NCBI RefSeq assembly: GCF_002980575.1
Contig: NZ_PVBS01000001.1
Span: 372,001-436,000, forward strand
Reading direction: 5' to 3'
DNA: 64,000 bases
Source: Sphingobacterium gobiense
Lineage (GTDB): Bacteria; Bacteroidota; Bacteroidia; Sphingobacteriales; Sphingobacteriaceae
Below, one piece after another: positions 24,001 to 32,088 of the stretch. The position numbers were made by a program, and so were the translations under genes. Below the pieces are notes generated by a model that saw only the letters and a program-made list of their open reading frames with translations, was not told where the DNA came from and searched no databases. Every line of letters begins with the position of its first letter. Position 1 is the stretch's first letter.

Positions 24001-24329
24001 CGAAGAGGTGGCAGCAAGCGGGAGACGAGTTGAATACGGATGTTCCCGCGATGGTCTATCCGGCAAACTCCCCTCGGGATCAGCTTTATCTCTGGTCAGA
24101 AGCTACCGCTGCAAAAGGAGATCACATCAGGTTGCAATATGTGAATGTCAGTTATAGACCGCCTGCATTTCTTTTAAGCAAGCTGGGGCTTACTGATGTA
24201 CAGTTGTATAGCAATATCAGCAACCTAGGTTTGATATGGGTAGCAAATAAAGAAGGGCTTGATCCACAATACCCCGGGTCATTGCCGCCATTGAGAACTT
24301 ATACTATTGGCCTGCGGGCAAAACTATAG
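21087..24329 (+). CDS. SusC/RagA-family TonB-linked outer-membrane protein (no STN domain)
   Basis: Outer-membrane importer driven by TonB that works with the SusD lid encoded next. The start at 21087 (MMTSRKILII) gives a signal peptide ending at about EAQ 24 and lies one base after the previous stop. The in-frame ATG at 21054 would overlap that gene. Next come a carboxypeptidase-regulatory-like domain (about 32-100), a plug domain with VRGFSTIDG, DPLVILDNFPFEG, NPNDVESITVLKDAAAASIW and GNGVIVINTKKG, and a long beta-barrel ending in LRTYTIGLRAKL. It lacks the N-terminal STN domain and there is no sigma/anti-sigma pair nearby, unlike the other two SusC genes here, so control must be different. 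Substrate not evident. Confidence 0.9.
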   Translation: MMTSRKILIIVFLFLVCGNGIEAQTKTQQLTLAGRVVSTSGNVLEGARVYLLKSKISTYAKKDGRYGLTSTVLNDTLKVEKMGYRTVSLAVSDMADPQEVDIVMDSVSFEIEGVEVFSTGYQTLSKERATGSFDYLDEETLNQQVGTNILQRLDGLASGVSFDTKPGQSGQRKLDFTVRGFSTIDGSPDPLVILDNFPFEGDINNINPNDVESITVLKDAAAASIWGARAGNGVIVINTKKGRFGRPTKIDVGANVIIGSKPDLFSLPQMSSSDFIDVEEMLFNNGFYNRLIDANPSYVALSPANEIFLLRRENKITAADSAYRIEELKQWDSRTDYLRYFYTNPVIQQYSLGVSGGGQTYAYSISGAYDKSIQETYGLHDKFNYRIHNTFKPIRNLQIDLGLYGTASKDKNGRPAYNEIKVTGTEVPYLRFADEFGNPLPVATNYTPRYTDHAGDGKLMDWNNYPLENYKYIDATNSINAIVANLGVSYEINDWLGVTARYQHERQENRTRNLADEYAYGTRDMINKFTQINPTTGEVTYSVPRGGILNTTGTQMKSQNFRGQISVDKDWRSHNLSGIVGGEIRHTVTDGISDTKYGYNDNPLGFAPADFVNTYPTFIRGTRERIPVGSVFYEDLHRFVSLFTNFAYTYKDRYIVSASARRDASNIFGVSTNDKWTPLWSAGLAWDITKEAFFEQALFTHLKLRTSYGYQGNVDLSRSANTIISYAGRNRDTDLEQARVLQLGNPSLRWEKIGQYNVGVDFTLKGNRLSGSIDIYRKRGADLYGPEAFDYTGWGASNVMTKNVAEMRGTGFDISLLSRNIDGVFKWRTQALVNMNKSKTLKYYGPSGYSGGMLGAGMIVTPLEGKPLYSLASYRWAGLDNSGDPQGYLDGDLSKDYNAIILDVNRNGEASNSMIYHGSSVPEHTGSLINTLEWKGLSLSFNLAYRFGYYFRKPTIAYMQLFNSGRMHTDFAKRWQQAGDELNTDVPAMVYPANSPRDQLYLWSEATAAKGDHIRLQYVNVSYRPPAFLLSKLGLTDVQLYSNISNLGLIWVANKEGLDPQYPGSLPPLRTYTIGLRAKL

Positions 24330-24340
24330 AGAACACGAAA

Positions 24341-25702
24341 ATGAAAAATATTTTATATATACATATCATCTTGCTGTGTATGGGAAGCACGGGATGCCAG
24401 ACATTTCTTGATGAAAAACCGAATAGCCGTGTGGCTATTCCAGAGACGTTGAACGATTTACAGGCCTTGTTGGATAGGTCTGAAAATATGAATGAGCTGA
24501 GCCCCGTCTATGGAGAGGCATCGGCTGATGATTACTTTTTGGCAGCCGAAAACTTTGCCCGTGTTGGAATAATTGGACAAGAAGCTTATGTCTGGGAGCA
24601 AAGCCCTTATGTTTTTAATAATGACTGGGCGAGATCTTATAATACAGCCAATATTGCGAACATCTGTCTGGATCAACTTGTCAAAATCGACCGAACACCA
24701 CAAAATGCAACCGCCTGGGACAATGTAAAAGGATCGGCATTGTTTTACCGCGCTTATACTTTTTTAAATCTTTTGTGGATACACGCCAAGGCTTATGATG
24801 AAGAAACAGCAACGGAAGACTTGGGAATTGTACTGCGTCTAAATGCTGATTTTAATGAAAAATCTATTCGGGCTAGTGTAGCGGAGAGTTATGGTCAAGT
24901 GATACGTGATCTGGAGGAAGCGGTAGATTTATTGCCGCAGCGTCCCCGTCATGTGATGAGACCATCTAAGGTAGCGGCTTTAGGTTTACTTGCACGAACT
25001 TATCTTTCTATGCGCGAATACGCTATGGCGTTGGATTATGCAGACAAGTGTTTGGAAATAAAAAGTGACTTGATGGACTATAATGAAATTGACCCTACCT
25101 TGATACGACCATTTGTAAGCTTTAACCCGGAAGTAATATTTCATTCTAGCGTTTCAACATTCTTTGTTGTGAACACGCAGCCAAATTATGCATATGTTGA
25201 TACCGTTCTCTATAGCTATTACGACAATGACGATCTACGGAAGAAGTTGTTTTTTAATTCGGTAGACACATATCACACGTTTAGGGGTAATTACATGAAT
25301 GGGTTGTTTTCGCACTGGATGTTTACGGGGATCACCACAAGTGAGATGTACTTGGTGCGTGCGGAATGTAAAGCGAGGTCTAATGATATAGAAACCGCTA
25401 TGAAGGACCTCAATGTGCTACTGGATAAAAGGAGAATTAATACGAAGCCTTATAGGGAACCAACGCCGCAAAACAAGGATGAAGCATTAGAGATTATATT
25501 AAAAGAGCGGAGAAAAGAATTATTATTCAGGGGGCTGCGTTGGATAGATATCAAGAGATTGAACAAAGAAGGCGCAGAGATTATTATTACTAGATTCGTT
25601 GATGGCACAGAATATAAACTTATGCCAAATGATAACCGTTATGCTTTACCGCTTCCCGCAGATATTGTAGACATTGCAGGTATTCCACAGAATCCTGCTT
25701 AA
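24341..25702 (+). CDS. SusD/RagB-family outer-membrane lipoprotein
   Basis: Surface lid that captures substrate for the SusC channel. The signal sequence ends in a lipobox (MGSTGC, Cys19), and the FLDEKPNSR segment right after it is the usual SusD start. The body is tetratricopeptide-like helical, with LFYRAYTFLNLLWIHAKAYD and LGLLARTYLSMREYAMALDYADK. The C-terminus carries the ILKERRKELLFRGLRWIDIKR signature and YALPLP near the end. At 453 residues it is slightly short but complete. It is 11 bases after the SusC stop and the last gene of the operon, with a strong terminator immediately downstream. Confidence 0.9.
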   Translation: MKNILYIHIILLCMGSTGCQTFLDEKPNSRVAIPETLNDLQALLDRSENMNELSPVYGEASADDYFLAAENFARVGIIGQEAYVWEQSPYVFNNDWARSYNTANIANICLDQLVKIDRTPQNATAWDNVKGSALFYRAYTFLNLLWIHAKAYDEETATEDLGIVLRLNADFNEKSIRASVAESYGQVIRDLEEAVDLLPQRPRHVMRPSKVAALGLLARTYLSMREYAMALDYADKCLEIKSDLMDYNEIDPTLIRPFVSFNPEVIFHSSVSTFFVVNTQPNYAYVDTVLYSYYDNDDLRKKLFFNSVDTYHTFRGNYMNGLFSHWMFTGITTSEMYLVRAECKARSNDIETAMKDLNVLLDKRRINTKPYREPTPQNKDEALEIILKERRKELLFRGLRWIDIKRLNKEGAEIIITRFVDGTEYKLMPNDNRYALPLPADIVDIAGIPQNPA

Positions 25703-25703
25703 A

Positions 25704-25746
25704 TTTTCTCCAATCCAGATAATGCCTTTTCTGGATTGGAGAATTT
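25704..25746. terminator. Strong bidirectional terminator
   Basis: A 13-base perfect inverted repeat (TTCTCCAATCCAG at 25706-25718 and its complement at 25731-25743) with a 12-base loop lies between the converging SusD gene and the small secreted protein gene. Flanking A and T runs fit termination in both directions. Confidence 0.8.
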
Positions 25747-25766
25747 GAAAAGATTAATCCGATAAT

Positions 25767-26177
25767 TTATGGATTTCTATTCGATGCAGAGAGGATCATA
25801 CTGCTACTGGTGTCAGGATTGAGATGCCCCGAAGCATTGACTACTGGCACAGGTTGCGTCAGAATTCGTTCGTTACTGCTATTCGTAGTAGTAAAATCTC
25901 CGTCAACTTCGATTAGACAGCCATCATTAGCTCCGCTACACGCTTCGGCGCCTGGATTGTCAGTCTGTTCCCACAAAGTCTCATCTGTTTCCTGACCGGG
26001 AGAGCCGTTGAACTTGAAATAATAAGAGTCTGCTTTTTTAGTTTCAACTGGCGTTGTGTTTTTCGCGTCATCCTTCTCCTCTCCATTTCCATTAGGAGCA
26101 GCAGATACTGTTCCGATTAAACATAGTGCAAATACCGTAAATGCACCTTTTAGATATTTTATTTTTAATGCTTTCAT
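25767..26177 (-). CDS. Small secreted protein (136 aa), DUF6520-like
   Basis: I chose ATG 26177 (MKALKIKYLKG) because it gives a textbook signal peptide (hydrophobic core about 11-24, cleavage after VSA 27). The upstream in-frame extension reads through a structured leader. The mature protein is acidic, with a charged linker (NGEEKDDAKNTTP) and two cysteines in EACSGANDGCLIE (about 82-90) that may form a loop. It resembles the DUF6520/NVEALA type of small exported Bacteroidota proteins that occur near TlpA and SusCD genes. It converges on the TlpA-SusC-SusD operon. It may be the substrate handled by that thiol-oxidoreductase set (inference). Confidence 0.6.
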   Translation of the reverse strand: MKALKIKYLKGAFTVFALCLIGTVSAAPNGNGEEKDDAKNTTPVETKKADSYYFKFNGSPGQETDETLWEQTDNPGAEACSGANDGCLIEVDGDFTTTNSSNERILTQPVPVVNASGHLNPDTSSSMILSASNRNP

Positions 26178-26560
26178 AGCAAATAACTTAAAATTTTGAA
26201 TTTGGTTGTATAATTTGTTAGAGGGCATGCCCGTACCGCTAAGAATAGACACCTGCAAGTGCCTGGGGCATTGATCAGCACACCCCGCGGGGAAACGGCG
26301 CGTACTTACGCCACCGCCATACTGCAGGACCAAGATGTAAAACTGGGGTTATATGTCTTATACGTGTTTTCATTTCTTCTGTATCAAGCACTGGCGTTTA
26401 AGAACCAGTGTCTGATACAAAAGTAGGGCAACTTCAGAGGCAACGTTTGTCTATGTTTGCGATACGGTGTTGTCCATTTTTGACAGCCGATATATCTATC
26501 TATAAATTTGTTAACTTAGTACAGCTATAACTATTGTTGATATAAAGATCATGATGTAGT
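26178..26560 (-). promoter_or_regulatory. Long structured leader with 5' hairpin and promoter box
   Basis: On the minus strand TACTTTTG (26425-26418) fits the TAnnTTTG -7 element. Transcription would start a few bases on, inside a strong hairpin at 26381-26418 whose arms GTATCA-CACTGG/CCAGTG-TGATAC pair with two small bulges. That leaves about 230 bases of leader before ATG 26177, including a GC-rich stretch near 26276-26300 unlike the AT-rich surroundings. It may stabilise or regulate the mRNA. No known riboswitch recognised, and no gene in this gap. Confidence 0.4.
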
Positions 26561-27202
26561 ATGTCAATTAAGCAAAAAGATTGGGTATGGATGATGTTTC
26601 CGAGAGAGCCACAACTCGGGTTGATTCTTGCCGTACGCGAACATACCGTCGTTCTTCGATTGCTCGCCGGACACAGAAGGTTGCATGCTGCACGCGAGGT
26701 AGTAGCCAAGCGCATGGTGTGCAAAGCCGAACTCAGTGAGGAGGAGACCCAGCAGTTGCCATGCGGCAAGCGTCCTCTGCTCTTGGGGCGTGCACAACAG
26801 ATTGTAGCGGTCAATCGTATTTTCCCGGATAACGACCAACGAAAGGAAAGACGCGTGTATTACTGCAGGCGCTGCGAAGCTTTCCATACCACGGCACAAT
26901 TTAAGATACCCGTGCAGATACTCAAGAACCTGGCCGCTAATCCCTATGCACCACAGTCTCCAGAAGATTACAGCAGGGGGCAAGACCGAAAGAACGTATG
27001 GCGCTGGCTACGTACCGATATAGGCGTCGTCGTTTCCTTGCGATTGTTTGATTATTCGCTGCCGGGCTATGGTAACGATAGCAAACGCGATGCAGTAGTC
27101 AAGATCCTGATCGATCCGCTTGATTACCTCCACTATCTTTTTCTCTTTCTATATAACCGCCGGAAAGAACGCATCAAGAACCGAAATATACCGCAGCACT
27201 AA
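26561..27202 (+). CDS. Hypothetical protein (213 aa) with CxxC motif
   Basis: A basic soluble protein with a YYCRRCEAF motif (about 107-115), the only paired cysteines, which could bind zinc with nearby His118. Otherwise it has no recognised domain, signal peptide or membrane segment. An antisense frame of 139 codons overlaps it, but the plus frame is longer and ends in a natural position before the AraC gene. It faces that gene with a 34-base gap. Function unknown. Confidence 0.5.
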   Translation: MSIKQKDWVWMMFPREPQLGLILAVREHTVVLRLLAGHRRLHAAREVVAKRMVCKAELSEEETQQLPCGKRPLLLGRAQQIVAVNRIFPDNDQRKERRVYYCRRCEAFHTTAQFKIPVQILKNLAANPYAPQSPEDYSRGQDRKNVWRWLRTDIGVVVSLRLFDYSLPGYGNDSKRDAVVKILIDPLDYLHYLFLFLYNRRKERIKNRNIPQH

Positions 27203-27236
27203 ATAGGCCTGCTTTTACAGCTGGCTTCGGGCTGTT

Positions 27237-28229
27237 TTATCTGTTTCGGAATGCACCCGGCGTTTCACCTGTATGCTTTTTAAAGAACTTGCTAAAGGCA
27301 GCCGCACTGGAGAACCCACAACGTTCGGCAGCATCGCCCACCTGCCCGTAGGCAAGCAGTTCTTTACGGCAGCGTTCGAGCACAAAGCGATCCTTATATT
27401 GCTTGGCCGGGATACCGGTCTGCCGTTTGAGGATGTGGCTCATGTGCGATTCGGAAAACCCCATTTTTTCTGCAACTTCCTGTAGGCTAAAATTCTGACC
27501 ATACATATCTACATATGCTTTTATTAGACTTATGTATTTATAAATCAGATTTTTATACATATCTTTATGATCATATTCTTCATGTATCTTTTGCCTGGAA
27601 AGTTCGATCAATTGGATCAATCTTTCCAAGATAAAACTTTCGTTGTGCAATTGCTTGGCCACTAGATTTCGGCACAGGGTCTCGATATAGAGCTGGGTGA
27701 TTGGGCCTACGCGGAAATCGATGCTGCATTTCGGCAAAGGCGACTGGCTGCGGTAAGCATCCAGTAGAGGGTGCAGAAACGTATACTTGGTATCGTTGCC
27801 GTCACGGAAAATCGAGGCGCGGAAGTAGAAGCCAAAAATGGTCGACTTGCCAGGAGGCAGTGCAATATGGTAATCTTCGGGAGGTAAGTACAGGTATTGG
27901 GCGCGATGGTTGGCTACTTTGGATAATAAGTGGGTATCTTGATTGTAAAGCTTGATGGGACCGCTATCCGAAAGCACATACAGGATATGCAGATCGGCAT
28001 GATCTATTTCAAATGGAATGTGCCGCTCATCTTCCAATAGTATATCGATAAAGTAAAGGTACCCCTGGTGTCCGTCAAATTCTTGTAATACAGCTTCTTC
28101 TTGTTGATTCTTCCAGTAGGTTTCTTCGGCGTTTCGCATAGGCGTACTACGTTTGATTTCATCTAGATCGCTAAGGAAGCTCACTTGCTCGAAGTATTCA
28201 TGCAAGCCCAGATGCATGCTCTTTTTCAT
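27237..28229 (-). CDS. AraC-family transcriptional regulator (330 aa)
   Basis: The C-terminal 100 residues are an AraC/XylS DNA-binding domain with two helix-turn-helix units. The first is FSLQEVAEKMGFSESHMSHI (about 244-263). The second is QVGDAAERCGFSSAAAFSKF, followed by FKKHTGETPGAFR at the end. The N-terminal 220 residues should form the ligand-sensing cupin-like domain (YLYLPPEDYHIALPPG suggests a beta-rich fold). This layout binds a small effector and activates nearby genes. The likely targets are unclear. The divergent or flanking genes are hypothetical. Confidence 0.88.
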   Translation of the reverse strand: MKKSMHLGLHEYFEQVSFLSDLDEIKRSTPMRNAEETYWKNQQEEAVLQEFDGHQGYLYFIDILLEDERHIPFEIDHADLHILYVLSDSGPIKLYNQDTHLLSKVANHRAQYLYLPPEDYHIALPPGKSTIFGFYFRASIFRDGNDTKYTFLHPLLDAYRSQSPLPKCSIDFRVGPITQLYIETLCRNLVAKQLHNESFILERLIQLIELSRQKIHEEYDHKDMYKNLIYKYISLIKAYVDMYGQNFSLQEVAEKMGFSESHMSHILKRQTGIPAKQYKDRFVLERCRKELLAYGQVGDAAERCGFSSAAAFSKFFKKHTGETPGAFRNR

Positions 28230-28347
28230 GATGTTAGGTTGTTTTTAATAGTTTTATAATACTTGGTTTAAGTGGTAAAGGTAGAGGATTTTTGGATTCC
28301 CCTGGAAACCCTGTTCGACTAGTTTCCAAGGGAAATTGGCAAATGAG

Positions 28348-28740
28348 TTAGATGGTTCTCTTGTAGCGTATCCAAATGGCAAGCTCGGGAACCGCTACAC
28401 TGGGTTCTGAACCAAGAGTGTACGTAACTTGATCCATCCCATTTAAAATTAGGTCTTTGAGATCTTTGTTGTCATCCTCCGCGCGCGTCTCTTTGTAAAA
28501 CTGCACGGCCACACGCTGCTCATAGTGATCAGCAATCGCATTTGCAAGCCGTTGGGCAAAATCATCCGGCATGATCTCCAGTTGGTGTTCCTGATTGGGA
28601 TGCAAGTCAAATTTGTCTCTCATCCATCCTTTAAAATCGCTACGGATGTAGGCCACCTCTGTAGCCAATTCAGCCGCCGGAAGCTCGATCGTAGACGTCT
28701 GCACATGGGCGACGCCTGCATTGTCAAAAAGCTGTTTCAT
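28348..28740 (-). CDS. Hypothetical protein (130 aa)
   Basis: Soluble, mildly acidic, no signal peptide or membrane helix. It carries an MRDKFDLHPNQEHQLEIMP segment and a C-terminal beta-rich part. It lies about 120 bases upstream of the AraC-family gene on the same strand and could share its transcript. Not recognised. Confidence 0.5.
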   Translation of the reverse strand: MKQLFDNAGVAHVQTSTIELPAAELATEVAYIRSDFKGWMRDKFDLHPNQEHQLEIMPDDFAQRLANAIADHYEQRVAVQFYKETRAEDDNKDLKDLILNGMDQVTYTLGSEPSVAVPELAIWIRYKRTI

Positions 28741-28854
28741 GTTTTTTTTGTTTAAAATTTTGCAGCCAAATAAGAGCTTCTAATAATTTGAAGCAAGCCG
28801 GTTGCACGGAAAAATCGCCCAGATGCCGTTTTTTGGATATGGGAGGAAAGAAAA

Positions 28855-28890
28855 AATCCCCAGCTAGTTGTTTTTGTCTTTGGGGAGATT
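28855..28890 (+). other. Hairpin in the gap before the LytTR-like gene
   Basis: TCCCCA...TGGGGA (about 28857-28884) with a loop of about 16-18 T/G-rich bases. The 290-base gap between the two divergent genes holds no other visible gene. It could be an attenuator-like structure in the leader of the gene that starts at 29030. Confidence 0.3.
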
Positions 28891-29029
28891 AACGATGACG
28901 ATAGACCAAGGGCTAATTATTTGGTTATAGGGGGATTTTTATTTGTGCTTTTAAAGAAATTTATTACTTTAGTAGTTGAACCGAAGAATGACGTGTGCGG
29001 ACGTACCGTAGTAACCAAAATATAAGAAT

Positions 29030-29983
29030 TTGAAGTCTTTTATTGTTTTTCTTTTTGCATTCGTAGCGGCAGCCCTTTTTAATTTAAGATTGTTGCATCC
29101 CGGCGTGCTGGACAGGGTGAGCAGTGGAAATTTCTTACCGTTGACACTCGGTACCACGATGCTGTTTTGCGCATTTGCGGTATGGATAGGTACACAGCAT
29201 CTCTGGATAAAGGACAATAGATATGGATGGACGAAAGACAATCAAAAGATAATTTTAATATCAAAACGCCTATGGCCAATCTATTTGATACGTGTGGTGC
29301 TGCCGGTGCTGGCCACTTATATACTTATCATTTATCTGGCCGCCGCTGCCACCGATGATCCCGCGGGTCATATATTTTTTCATATTGTAACCTATGTTCC
29401 TATATTATTCCTCTTTATAGGGGGGTATAGTCTATTTTTATGGTATTACCCCGGTTATATATTGGCAACGAACTTTTTTAGGGCAAAGGAAAAGGCCAAA
29501 ACAGCGGAAGAACCGGACGGTGAGCAGGGAGATCTTTATGTATATATGCCGTTTTATGATATAAAGAAGCATACGGAGATGGGACCTGTCAGGAAAAACG
29601 GGCAAGTACGTTTTCTGGATATTTTCGCGATTTACGGTAAACGGGAAGGTCGGTTTGTGTTCCTCACCAACGGCGAGAAAGTGTTTGCCGATAAGATTAT
29701 GCAGGAACTCAAGGAACGGGGCCTGGACCGATGGATCTTGAAGATATCACGGAACTACAGCATCAATATGTTGCTGGTACTGTATACTATAGATACGCGC
29801 AGTAAAACGTTGAAACTGCATCAGGAGGTGTACGATAATCTGTTGAAGAACTTGAGTGCTGCCGAAATTGAGGAGATATCTACAATTGGTCCGGGAATGA
29901 AAAATACGCTGGTAGAGGATTTTTTGGTCGGTAATGACGGAATGGATTACGAAGGTTGGGATGACTTTATTCCATTGCATTGA
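29030..29983 (+). CDS. Membrane protein with LytTR-like DNA-binding domain (317 aa)
   Basis: The frame starts with TTG at 29030 (protein KSFIVFLF), giving an N-terminal helix at about 3-18. Further membrane helices lie near 36-54, about 82-106 and about 115-140. The C-terminal cytosolic half (about 175-270) matches the LytTR pattern: LDIFAIYGKREGRFVFLTNGEKV, MQELKERG, WILKISRNYSINM. LytTR proteins bind DNA directly. Membrane-bound ones sense envelope or small-molecule signals. A short acidic tail follows (DYEGWDDFIPLH). Could not assign a target; the HTH gene 100 bases downstream is co-oriented. Confidence 0.7.
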   Translation: MKSFIVFLFAFVAAALFNLRLLHPGVLDRVSSGNFLPLTLGTTMLFCAFAVWIGTQHLWIKDNRYGWTKDNQKIILISKRLWPIYLIRVVLPVLATYILIIYLAAAATDDPAGHIFFHIVTYVPILFLFIGGYSLFLWYYPGYILATNFFRAKEKAKTAEEPDGEQGDLYVYMPFYDIKKHTEMGPVRKNGQVRFLDIFAIYGKREGRFVFLTNGEKVFADKIMQELKERGLDRWILKISRNYSINMLLVLYTIDTRSKTLKLHQEVYDNLLKNLSAAEIEEISTIGPGMKNTLVEDFLVGNDGMDYEGWDDFIPLH

Positions 29984-30085
29984 TTTTTTTCATCCTTATT
30001 TGTAAACCTATTCAACGGGAGTGGGCTGGTCATGTGTTGACCTGTAGGACGGCTGTTCGGCTGTTGTTCTTTAATATTTCCAATT

Positions 30086-30388
30086 ATGCAAAGCGGACTG
30101 AATCATGTAATCGAACTACTAACTGCAATCAAGAACCTCCTGAGCGAACTTGTCAAATTGTTTCGCGAACTTGTCGATATCAAGCGGCAACAGCGCGTGC
30201 CGTTGCAGGATCGTCACATCTGGACAAAAGAACAGGTACTGGAGAAGATGAATATGACCGAACCGACCTACAACCGTAATCTGAAAAAGAAGTTGTTAAA
30301 CCCGATGCGCTTAGGCGGTTCGGATATGTATTTTGAGGAAGACATCCTTAAGGCGATTGATGAGAGCAGAAGAAAGGGAAAGATATAA
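30086..30388 (+). CDS. Small helix-turn-helix protein (100 aa)
   Basis: The N-terminal amphipathic helix with Leu/Ile heptads (about 5-33) suggests dimerisation. The C-terminal half (WTKEQVLEKMNMTEPTYNRNL, about 46-66, then MRLGGSDMYFEEDILKAIDE) follows the excisionase/MerR-like winged-HTH pattern. Such proteins are common next to mobile or phage-like cassettes in Bacteroidota. Here it sits upstream of the FnIII/DUF5675 set. DNA-binding role inferred. Confidence 0.6.
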   Translation: MQSGLNHVIELLTAIKNLLSELVKLFRELVDIKRQQRVPLQDRHIWTKEQVLEKMNMTEPTYNRNLKKKLLNPMRLGGSDMYFEEDILKAIDESRRKGKI

Positions 30389-30747
30389 CGCCTGTTGGAG
30401 CGATCGGCGTCGCTATGTACATCTACACGTGGATGCACGCACGGGACGTAAAGGTTTTGTACCACGACATAGCCGTTATATCACACGTGTTAATGCTTTT
30501 GTCACTGGACATGCGCGTTATGTACTGTGCGTTAACGATGCCTGCACGCTACATGTGAATTTTGTTGGATGACTTATTGATCAACCATAGATAGTGGTGC
30601 GCGATGTCCCGTAAGTGGACGCATTTGTTGCCGGATTTCTCGACGATGTGCCTTGCGTGGTGTGTTTTGTGCCGTGACATAGCCGTCAACTACATTGCGG
30701 TAAACACGATGTATATGTACAAAATGCGTTTCTTTTCGGTTAATTTT
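30389..30747. other. Intergenic region with direct repeats, no gene
   Basis: No coding frame is convincing. Two copies of the core GACATAGCCGT occur (about 30466 and 30676) along with several GTTA/TAAC-type palindromic patches (CGTTATGTAC, GTGCGTTAACG). This may be a regulatory region or recombination scar before the phage-like cassette. Confidence 0.3.
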
Positions 30748-30818
30748 TATCAAATCTTATCAATTTCTATCAAATCCTATCAAAAGTTCATTCGGGGCTA
30801 GGTTGCTTTTTACGTTTG
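30748..30818 (+). promoter_or_regulatory. Four phased TATCAA repeats and promoter
   Basis: TATCAA occurs at 30748, 30758, 30768 and 30778, exactly 10 bases apart, so all face one side of the helix. A TACGTTTG (-7 type, TAnnTTTG) follows at 30811-30818, 28 bases after the last repeat and about 40 bases before the FnIII-protein ATG. This is the layout of an activator or UP-like array bound cooperatively upstream of the cassette promoter. Confidence 0.6.
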
Positions 30819-30858
30819 TACTGTTCGATCTCGCGAGGAGAACATAAAAAGCAAAAAA

Positions 30859-31482
30859 ATGGCTATAAAATTTAAAGCGCTTATCGGCTTTACACGAATG
30901 AAAGACGATGAGCTCATGGTAACCGCTGCAACGATCATCGGTGCCATGACAGACAATGTACATTTCGAACAACCGACGCCTGAACTGGCGACGGTACAGG
31001 AACTGTTGGATGATTTCTCGGCGAAGCTGTCGGCTGCCAGGCGTCGCGGCTCACCGGAGGAAACGGCCCTCAAGAACGAAAGCCGACTGCCGTTGGAGGC
31101 CGCATTAAGGCAACTGGCATATTACGTGAACAGCGTGACCGAGGGGCACTTATCGACACTGCTGAGCTCGGGTTTTCCGACCAATGGAGCCGGCGGCTCG
31201 GTACAGGTGCCGTTGAAAGTGGAAGGTGTGAAACTCGGTGACGGTAGACAATCCGGGCAGATGAGGCTGGATTTTGATAAACAGCGGAACGTATTGCTAT
31301 ACGAGTATCAATACCGCCTGCAGGGCGAAAATGAGTGGAGTGAGCGGTTCGCCACGAGCTCATCGCGAGCCAATATTATTGCACCGCTGATGGCAGCTGA
31401 ACGCTATGAAGTTCGGGTACGTGCGCTAAATACGCAAGGAACCGGGGACTGGAGTGATCACGCAACAATGATAGTTAGATAA
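30859..31482 (+). CDS. Fibronectin type III domain protein (207 aa)
   Basis: The N-terminal 105 residues are helical (QELLDDFSAKLSAARRRG; ALRQLAYYVNSV). A Gly-rich linker leads to a C-terminal FnIII-like beta domain (about 118-207) with YEYQYRLQGENEW, YEVRVRALNTQGTGDWS and a final TMIVR strand. There is no signal peptide. It is the first gene of a tight four-gene cassette (this, DUF5675, and two small proteins; gaps -4 to +1 bases). Such cassettes occur in phage-like or secreted-tube contexts in Bacteroidota, but no tail genes are here. Role unknown. Confidence 0.75.
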   Translation: MAIKFKALIGFTRMKDDELMVTAATIIGAMTDNVHFEQPTPELATVQELLDDFSAKLSAARRRGSPEETALKNESRLPLEAALRQLAYYVNSVTEGHLSTLLSSGFPTNGAGGSVQVPLKVEGVKLGDGRQSGQMRLDFDKQRNVLLYEYQYRLQGENEWSERFATSSSRANIIAPLMAAERYEVRVRALNTQGTGDWSDHATMIVR

Positions 31483-31483
31483 T

Positions 31484-31897
31484 ATGGCATTGAAGAGCAC
31501 CTTGGTTCTCCGACGGACTTACGGAGAACAGGGAACCAACGGAACGATTTACTTCGACGGCGAGAAAATATGCCATACGATCGAGCTTCCTTGGCGTAAC
31601 AACTTACAGCGTTTAAGCTGCATCCCGGAAGGGTGCTACAAGCTGGAAAAGCGGAAGTATACCAAGCATGGCGAACAGATCGGCATACCCGCCGTTCTCG
31701 GACGAGAAGCGATCCTGATCCACGCGGCCAACAATGCCATGAAGCAGTTGCTGGGTTGCATCGCACCTGTCACAACCCTCACGGGTGAAGGCACCGGTGA
31801 TGAAAGCGCTAGAGCTTTGGAAAAACTGAAGGCACTGGTCTATAGCTTGTGGGAGCAGGGCGATGAAGTGTTTCTTTTAATCCGGGAGGGGCGATGA
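31484..31897 (+). CDS. DUF5675 family protein (137 aa)
   Basis: Begins MALKSTLVLRRTYGEQG and carries TNGTIYFDGEKICHTIELPW, CIPEGCYKLEKR and ILIHAANNA...LLGCI, the typical run of DUF5675. This family has phage- and tail-associated members and a fold thought to be related to small peptidoglycan-acting or structural domains. Function not established. One base after the FnIII gene and overlapping the next start by 4 bases. Confidence 0.8.
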   Translation: MALKSTLVLRRTYGEQGTNGTIYFDGEKICHTIELPWRNNLQRLSCIPEGCYKLEKRKYTKHGEQIGIPAVLGREAILIHAANNAMKQLLGCIAPVTTLTGEGTGDESARALEKLKALVYSLWEQGDEVFLLIREGR

Positions 31898-32088
31898 AAA
31901 AGCTCATCGGCAAAATAAGCCAAGCAGTACAGGTGGTACTGCTGGCTCCGATCAAGCTTCCCGCGAAGGCCATGAGCGTGTTGAAATACATCGCGGTAGG
32001 TCTGGGCATCATCGAGCAGGTGATGCAGGAAGAGGAGCGCAAACCGAAAGCTGAAGGAAAGGAGGGAAGCAATGCGGATGATGAGTAA
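31894..32088 (+). CDS. Small holin-like or membrane-associated protein (64 aa)
   Basis: A single hydrophobic stretch (about 10-42) is preceded by Lys residues and followed by a highly charged tail. ATGA overlap with the DUF5675 stop shows translational coupling. The last 17 bases overlap the next small gene. In phage-like cassettes such a protein would be a holin or spanin candidate, but there is no direct evidence. Confidence 0.55.
   Translation: MKKLIGKISQAVQVVLLAPIKLPAKAMSVLKYIAVGLGIIEQVMQEEERKPKAEGKEGSNADDE

Noticed and set aside
26178..26333. N-terminal extension of the small secreted protein
   Set aside because: The extra 52 codons read through a GC-rich structured leader and would bury the signal peptide; ATG 26177 gives a normal signal sequence.
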